Below, in pieces: positions 59,196 through 64,000 of a DNA stretch of 64,000 bases. This DNA comes from Marinobacterium lutimaris. Its GTDB lineage: Bacteria > Pseudomonadota > Gammaproteobacteria > Pseudomonadales > Balneatricaceae. The stretch lies in assembly GCF_900108065.1 (NCBI RefSeq), contig NZ_FNVQ01000007.1, forward strand, positions 166,004-230,003, read 5' to 3'. The translations under genes were made by a program, and so were the position numbers. The notes under the pieces are model-generated. The model worked only from the letters and a program-made list of their open reading frames with translations, searched no databases and was not told where the DNA came from. Numbering within the stretch: the first letter of the stretch is position 1; every line of letters begins with the position of its first letter.

Positions 59196-60476
59196 TTGGC
59201 GAAAATAAAAGCCATCCGGGGCATGAACGATATCCTGCCGGAGCAGACCCCGGTCTGGCAGTACCTTGAAAAGCAGGTTAAAGAGGTGCTTGGCGCCTAT
59301 GGGTATAGCGAACTGCGCATGCCGATAGTCGAGCAGACCGACCTGTTCAAGCGCTCCATCGGCGAAGTAACCGACATCGTTGAAAAAGAGATGTACACCT
59401 TTGAGGACCGTAACGGCGACAGCCTGACGCTGCGTCCCGAGGGAACCGCCAGCTGTGTGCGTGCCTGTGAAGAGCATGGACTGACCTTTAACCAGGTTCA
59501 GCGTCTCTGGTACATGGGGCCGATGTTCCGTCATGAGCGCCCGCAGAAGGGACGCTATCGCCAGTTTCATCAGATCGGTGTCGAGACCTTCGGTATGCAG
59601 GGTCCCGATATCGATGCTGAACTGATCATTCTGACCGCACGCCTGTGGCGTCAGCTGGGTATGAGCGACGCGGTGACCCTGCACCTCAATACCCTGGGTA
59701 CTGCGCAGGAGCGGGCGCGCTTTAAAGCGGATCTGGTTGAATATCTGCAGCAGCACGAAGCATCGCTGGATGAGGATAGCCAGCGCCGTCTGAAGACCAA
59801 CCCGCTGCGTGTGCTGGACAGCAAGGATGCCGGTACTCAGGCACTGCTGGATAATGCACCGCATTTCCACGATTACATCGATGCAGAATCGCGCGAGCAC
59901 TTTGATCGTCTTCGCACCCTGCTTGATCAGGCGGGTGTGAAATACGAGGTTAACGCGCGCCTGGTACGTGGCCTGGATTACTACGGTAAAACCGTGTTCG
60001 AGTGGATCACCGATAAGCTTGGCTCCCAGGGAACCGTTTGTGCCGGCGGACGCTATGACGGCCTGGTTGAACAGCTGGGCGGTCGCGCAACTCCAGCGGT
60101 TGGTTTTGCCATGGGCATGGAGCGGCTTATCCTGCTGCTTGAAACCCTGGAGCTGGTTCCGCAGAGCGTCCACCAGAATGTCGATATCTATGCCATGGCC
60201 ATGGGTGACGATGCTCAGGTTGAGATGTTCCGTCTCACCGAACAGCTGCGTGATGAGACCGGCTTGCGCGTCCAGTTGCACTGCGGCGGCGGCAGTTTCA
60301 AGAGCCAGATGAAGAAAGCGGACAAAAGTGGCGCACGCTTTGGCTTGCTGCTGGGCGATGACGAGCTGGCCAACGGGGTGGTAACCCTGAAGCCGCTGCG
60401 CGAAGCCGCTGAACAGAAACAGATAACCTTTAAGGATCTGGCCGCGGAACTGGTCAGTATCTATAGCGAAGATTAA
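59196..60476 (+). CDS. hisS: Histidyl-tRNA synthetase
   Basis: HisRS (426 residues). Class II core with the RGMNDILPE start, the histidine-binding [15 protein letters not shown] stretch and the [14 protein letters not shown] motif, and a C-terminal anticodon-binding domain (about 330-426). The start is TTG, 30 bases after rodZ, with GGGAAAG upstream; no suitable ATG is near. Confidence 0.96.
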   Translation: MAKIKAIRGMNDILPEQTPVWQYLEKQVKEVLGAYGYSELRMPIVEQTDLFKRSIGEVTDIVEKEMYTFEDRNGDSLTLRPEGTASCVRACEEHGLTFNQVQRLWYMGPMFRHERPQKGRYRQFHQIGVETFGMQGPDIDAELIILTARLWRQLGMSDAVTLHLNTLGTAQERARFKADLVEYLQQHEASLDEDSQRRLKTNPLRVLDSKDAGTQALLDNAPHFHDYIDAESREHFDRLRTLLDQAGVKYEVNARLVRGLDYYGKTVFEWITDKLGSQGTVCAGGRYDGLVEQLGGRATPAVGFAMGMERLILLLETLELVPQSVHQNVDIYAMAMGDDAQVEMFRLTEQLRDETGLRVQLHCGGGSFKSQMKKADKSGARFGLLLGDDELANGVVTLKPLREAAEQKQITFKDLAAELVSIYSED

Positions 60477-60489
60477 GAGAGGCAGGATC

Positions 60490-61149
60490 GTGGCTGAGTT
60501 GCGTACCGAAGAGGAACAGATCGAGGCGATCAAAAGCTGGTGGAAAGAGAATGGACGCTCACTGCTTCTGGCCGTTGCTGTAGCGATTGCCGGTGTGGTT
60601 GGCTGGCAGGCTTGGCAGAAGCGTGTCGAAGTTCAGTCAAGCAACGCATCAGTCACTTATCAGGAGCTGCTCCAGGCAGTAACAGCGTTGCGCGGTGCTC
60701 CGGATGATCAGGCTCAGGCAACCACGGCTGAACATCTGGCGGGTGTGCTGCAGGATGATTACTCCAGCACCGGTTACGCTTCCTTGGGCGCTATGCTCAT
60801 GGCGCGGGTTGCCGTTGATGCGGGTGATCTGGATAAGGCGCTGACTCAGCTTGACTGGGCCCGCGAGAATGCTAAAGACGAAGAGCTCAAGCAGTTGGCA
60901 ACCGTGCGTAGTGCGCGCATTAAGCTGGCTCAGGGCGATGCTGCCGCTGCAAGTTCTCTGCTGGCACAGGCCAGTGCTGACCATTTCAGCTCAGCTTATG
61001 CCGAGCTTCATGGGGACATCCTGGTTGCACAGGGACAGCTGGCTGAGGCGCGTCAGGCTTATGCCAAGGCGCTCGAAACTGCCAGTCCGCAGATGCGTCC
61101 GGTCATTCAGATGAAACATGACGATCTGGCCGGGGGAGAAAACTCATGA
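60490..61149 (+). CDS. yfgM: YfgM, inner membrane TPR protein
   Basis: Ancillary SecYEG-associated protein (219 residues) with a cytoplasmic N-terminus, one membrane helix (about 22-42; LLLAVAVAIAGVVGWQAW) and TPR-like repeats in the periplasm. It interacts with the PpiD chaperone in E. coli. The start is GTG. The stop overlaps bamB. Confidence 0.92.
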   Translation: MAELRTEEEQIEAIKSWWKENGRSLLLAVAVAIAGVVGWQAWQKRVEVQSSNASVTYQELLQAVTALRGAPDDQAQATTAEHLAGVLQDDYSSTGYASLGAMLMARVAVDAGDLDKALTQLDWARENAKDEELKQLATVRSARIKLAQGDAAAASSLLAQASADHFSSAYAELHGDILVAQGQLAEARQAYAKALETASPQMRPVIQMKHDDLAGGENS

Positions 61150-62294
61150 AACCTATGATTCGTGTGCTGGCCGCCGGCATGCTGGCCGCGACCCTGGGTG
61201 GTTGTGGCCTGTGGGGTGGACCCGATGAAATCGAACCTGCCGAACTGGTCGACTTCGATGCCGAGAAAGAGGTTTCCGTTCTCTGGAGTGCTCAGGTCGG
61301 TGATGGCCCGGGCGAGGGTTATCACCAGTTTGCACCGGCCATCGGTGAAAGTCGCGTATACGCGACCGATGCAGAAGGTGAAGTACATGCCTTTGATCGG
61401 GCCAGCGGCAACCGTCTCTGGGAAGTAGAACTGGATATGCGCCTTTCCGGCGGTGTCGGTTATGGCTTCGGTACTGTGGTCGTTGCCTCCGAGAACGGTG
61501 AAGTGATCGCGCTCGACAGTGATAGCGGTGCCGAGCTCTGGCGTAGCCGGGTAGCTTCCGAGGTGGTCGCGCAGCCGCAGGTGAACGCCAACCTGGTCGT
61601 TGTGCAGGTGATCAATGGTCAGGTGACTGCTCTTGATCGTGTGACCGGTGAGCAGCTCTGGACCTACGACAGCCAGATCCCGCAGCTGAGTCTGCGTGGT
61701 ACCAGCGCGCCGGTGGTTACTCCCCAGGCAACGCTGACCGGGTTCGCTAACGGTAAGCTGATCGCTATTGATAACGCTTCAGGTAATGCGCTTTGGGAAG
61801 AACGTATTGCCCTGGCTGAAGGTCGTTCCGAACTGGAGCGAATCGTCGATATCGACGGACGGCCGCTGCTCTATAACGGCACCGTCTTCGTCAGCAGCTA
61901 CCAGGGACGCCTGGTTGCGTTGAACCCCTATGGGCCGCGGATTATCTGGAACATCGACTTTTCCAGCTACCGCAGCCTGGCCGCCGGGTTTGGCAATATC
62001 TACGCGATTTCCGCGGACGATAAAATCGATGCCCTGGATGCCGGCAGCAGCGCCAGTGTCTGGCAGCAGCCTGCGCTCTATTTCCGAGGTCTCACCTCTC
62101 CAGCAGTGATTGGTAATACTCTGGTGGTTGGTGACTCTCTGGGCTACCTGCACTTTATGTCGCAGGTCGATGGACATTTTGTAGCACGTTATAATTTCGA
62201 TTCCTCCGGTATCTACAGTGATCCGCAGGTGGTCGATAATGTGCTCTACGTACTCAGCAATGACGGTCGGTTGTCGGCTCTCACGCTGAACTGA
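61146..62294 (+). CDS. bamB: Outer membrane protein assembly factor BamB
   Basis: Lipoprotein beta-propeller (382 residues) of the Bam complex. The lipobox is LGGCGL (Cys near 20), followed by repeated PQQ-like units such as FDRASGNRLWEVEL, LDSDSGAELW and LDRVTGEQLWTYD. ATG overlaps the yfgM TGA. It binds BamA and aids outer-membrane protein insertion. Confidence 0.96.
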   Translation: MKPMIRVLAAGMLAATLGGCGLWGGPDEIEPAELVDFDAEKEVSVLWSAQVGDGPGEGYHQFAPAIGESRVYATDAEGEVHAFDRASGNRLWEVELDMRLSGGVGYGFGTVVVASENGEVIALDSDSGAELWRSRVASEVVAQPQVNANLVVVQVINGQVTALDRVTGEQLWTYDSQIPQLSLRGTSAPVVTPQATLTGFANGKLIAIDNASGNALWEERIALAEGRSELERIVDIDGRPLLYNGTVFVSSYQGRLVALNPYGPRIIWNIDFSSYRSLAAGFGNIYAISADDKIDALDAGSSASVWQQPALYFRGLTSPAVIGNTLVVGDSLGYLHFMSQVDGHFVARYNFDSSGIYSDPQVVDNVLYVLSNDGRLSALTLN

Positions 62295-62310
62295 ATTAAT
62301 TCTTAAGTGA

Positions 62311-62355
62311 AGCGCGGCGGCGTTCTGCTTGGGTGGGACGCCGCCGCGCTGTTTT
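62311..62355 (+). terminator. GC-rich hairpin between bamB and der
   Basis: AGCGCGGCGGCGT (62311-62323) and ACGCCGCCGCGCT (62338-62350) form a perfect 13-base stem, followed by GTTTT and only 12 bases before der. It may attenuate or terminate the bamB transcript. Confidence 0.65.
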
Positions 62356-62367
62356 GGGTGACTAGCT

Positions 62368-63801
62368 ATGCTTCCGGTGATTGCACTGGTAGGCCGACCG
62401 AATGTCGGTAAATCGACTCTCTTCAACCGACTGACCCGTTCCCGTGACGCTCTGGTTGCCGATCTGCCGGGCCTGACCCGCGACCGCAAATACGGTGAGG
62501 GTAAACTCGGCGAGCGCGATTACATCGTTATCGATACTGGTGGTATCTCTGGTGATGAAGCGGGCATCGACAAAGTGATGGCGGAACAGTCGCTGCTGGC
62601 GATTGATGAAGCCGATGTGGTGCTGTTTCTGGTAGACGGTCGTGCCGGGCTTAACCCTGCTGATGAGATGATTGCCAATCACCTGCGTCGGGAGGAGAAG
62701 AGCTGTTACCTGGTGGTCAACAAGACCGATGGTCTCGATCCGGATGTGGCCCGCAGTGAATTCTTTAGTCTGGGTCTCGGCGACCCGTTGACTATCGCAG
62801 CGGCTCACGGTCGTGGTGTATCCGCACTGATCGACCTGACCCTCGATGAGCTCGGCATTCCCGAACCGGATGAGAATGCTGTCGAAGAGGAAGAAGACGA
62901 CAATATCAGGATCGCTATTGTCGGGCGCCCCAATGTGGGTAAGTCCACGCTGGTTAACCGGATGCTGGGTGAAGACCGGGTAGTCGTCTTCGACCAGGCC
63001 GGTACCACCCGCGACAGTATTTACATTCCGTACGAGCGAGATGGTCAGCCCTATACGCTGATCGATACCGCTGGTGTGCGCCGTCGTAAGCATATACGTG
63101 AAGCGGTGGAGAAGTTCTCTATCGTTAAAACACTGCAGGCGATCAAAGATGCCAACGTAGTGGTCGCGGTGATCGATGCTCGAGAAGGTGTTACCGAGCA
63201 GGACCTGCACATGCTTGGGTTCGTTATCGATTCCGGGCGTGCGCTGGTGATTGCATTGAACAAGTGGGACGGAATGACCCAGGAGCAGAAAGAGAAGGTC
63301 AAAACCCAGGTGGATCGTCGCCTGATGTTTGCTTCTTTTGCCCGTTTTCACTTCATTTCAGCACTTCACGGCACGGGTGTTGGCGATCTTTACCGGTCTA
63401 TCAACGAAGCGTATGACAGTGCCATGGCGAAGTGGTCTACCAACCAGCTGACCAAGCTGTTGGAAGATGTAGTGGCTGATCATCAGCCGCCGCAGGTGAA
63501 TAACCGCCGTATCAAGCTGCGTTATGCACACCAGGGTGGCTCCAATCCGCCGATCATCGTTGTGCACGGTAACCAGACCGATGCGCTGCCCGGATCTTAC
63601 AAGCGCTACCTTGAGAACCGCTTTATCAAATTCCTCAAGGTTAAGGGTACGCCTATCCGCTTTGAATTCCGCACTGGGGATAACCCGTTTGCCGGTAAGC
63701 GCAACATCCTGACCGCAAGGCAGCAGGCGAAGAAAGAGCGTCAACGCCAGCACGTGAAAGAACTCAAGTACCGTCAGAAAAAGAAAGCAAAGAAGGCTTA
63801 A
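62368..63801 (+). CDS. der: Ribosome assembly GTPase Der
   Basis: Der/EngA (477 residues) is a double-GTPase needed for 50S assembly. Two G domains start with [14 protein letters not shown] (about 8) and [14 protein letters not shown] (about 187), and a KH-like C-terminal domain follows (about 370-470). The basic tail is rich in Lys. It closes the hisS-yfgM-bamB-der block. Confidence 0.97.
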   Translation: MLPVIALVGRPNVGKSTLFNRLTRSRDALVADLPGLTRDRKYGEGKLGERDYIVIDTGGISGDEAGIDKVMAEQSLLAIDEADVVLFLVDGRAGLNPADEMIANHLRREEKSCYLVVNKTDGLDPDVARSEFFSLGLGDPLTIAAAHGRGVSALIDLTLDELGIPEPDENAVEEEEDDNIRIAIVGRPNVGKSTLVNRMLGEDRVVVFDQAGTTRDSIYIPYERDGQPYTLIDTAGVRRRKHIREAVEKFSIVKTLQAIKDANVVVAVIDAREGVTEQDLHMLGFVIDSGRALVIALNKWDGMTQEQKEKVKTQVDRRLMFASFARFHFISALHGTGVGDLYRSINEAYDSAMAKWSTNQLTKLLEDVVADHQPPQVNNRRIKLRYAHQGGSNPPIIVVHGNQTDALPGSYKRYLENRFIKFLKVKGTPIRFEFRTGDNPFAGKRNILTARQQAKKERQRQHVKELKYRQKKKAKKA

Positions 63802-63819
63802 TGCATTCTTTGAATAGAT

Positions 63820-63843
63820 AAGGGAGCTTCGGCTCCCTTTTTT
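63820..63843 (+). terminator. Intrinsic terminator after der
   Basis: AAGGGAGC-TTC-GGCTCCCTT is an 8-base stem with small loop followed by a T-run, 19 bases after the stop. Confidence 0.92.
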
Positions 63844-63907
63844 GTGGCCTGTTTATAGCCCTGAAAGGGCGCTTTGAAGTTTTTGTAAATTATTTCCAAA
63901 AAGGTTG

Positions 63908-63935
63908 TTGACTCCCTCCGGCAGGTCTGTAGAAT
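63908..63935 (+). promoter_or_regulatory. Strong stable-RNA-type promoter
   Basis: TTGACT (63908-63913), a 16-base spacer and TAGAAT (63930-63935) are followed by a GC-rich GCGCC discriminator, with an A/T-rich tract upstream (about 63878-63903) that looks like an UP element. These are the marks of ribosomal or tRNA operon promoters. The 157 bases from the der terminator to the window end hold no coding region. Confidence 0.65.
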
Positions 63936-63940
63936 GCGCC

Positions 63941-63989
63941 TCCTCGCTTGAGACGACACGCCCTTCGGGGTTGCAGACGACCAGCGAGG
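63941..63989 (+). other. Structured leader at the window end
   Basis: CCTCGCT (starting about 63941) and AGCGAGG (about 63983-63989) can pair, enclosing CCC-TTCG-GGG. The sequence runs off the window, with GGTTTTCC after it. It looks like the leader of the transcript begun by the promoter upstream, likely an rRNA operon; the rRNA itself is not in view. Confidence 0.45.
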
Positions 63990-64000
63990 CGGTTTTCCAA

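Noticed and set aside
58800..60533. 577-codon open frame opposite rodZ and hisS
   Set aside because: It spans two well-supported genes in antisense with no motif, so it is a codon-bias shadow.

Overview
The window looks like a chromosomal segment of a marine-type gammaproteobacterium, probably in or near the Oceanospirillaceae/Marinobacterium-like group. This is inferred from conserved gene orders (rsgA-orn-queG-nnr-tsaE-amiB-mutL-miaA-hfq-hflX-hflKC-yjeT-hisZ-purA; suhB/trmJ-iscRSUA-hscBA-fdx-iscX; ndk-rlmN-pilF-rodZ-hisS-yfgM-bamB-der), moderately high GC and a TRAP transporter. Genes are densely packed. No transposase, prophage, CRISPR array or tRNA was seen. Nearly all of the window is core genome; the accessory parts are mostly in the first 32 kb.

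Layout. 0-4.7 kb: a minus-strand LysR-TRAP transporter (dctPQM)-VanX-like dipeptidase locus, following holC and pepA where valS often sits. 4.7-9.1 kb: pepA-holC, divergent from lptF-lptG (LPS export permeases). 9.1-15.3 kb: a signalling operon of a response regulator with an intact HD-GYP domain, an H-NOX nitric-oxide sensor and a hybrid histidine kinase with HPt domain, downstream of RDD and Sel1 genes. 15.5-18.3 kb: glyoxalase, phasin-like protein, flavodoxin, cytochrome c' and cytochrome b561. 18.6-22.9 kb: prfB (without the usual programmed frameshift), lysS, a small membrane protein, ung and a YdhR-like protein. 23-27.5 kb: a MacA-MacB-OMF tripartite efflux operon. 27.7-33.2 kb: ygfZ, psd, rhdA, an HDOD protein and rsgA.

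33.3-48.2 kb: orn, queG, then a long plus-strand run from nnr to purA covering tRNA modification (tsaE, miaA, queG), cell-wall amidase, mismatch repair, Hfq, HflX/K/C, HisZ and PurA. 48.2-55.7 kb: a SuhB homologue with damaged catalytic motifs, divergent from trmJ and the complete ISC iron-sulfur cluster operon, which has an IscR-type promoter. 55.8-63.8 kb: ndk, rlmN, pilF, rodZ, hisS, yfgM, bamB and der; ispG is missing from its usual slot between rodZ and hisS. The last 160 bases hold a strong stable-RNA-type promoter and a structured leader, suggesting an rRNA or tRNA operon just beyond the window.

The most interesting items are the H-NOX/hybrid kinase/HD-GYP operon (a likely nitric oxide to cyclic-di-GMP pathway), the SuhB homologue that has lost most metal-binding residues, the frameshift-free prfB, and the coupling of a D-Ala-D-Ala-dipeptidase-family enzyme to a TRAP transporter. 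All functional statements rest on motif reading and remembered family knowledge; no database search was run.
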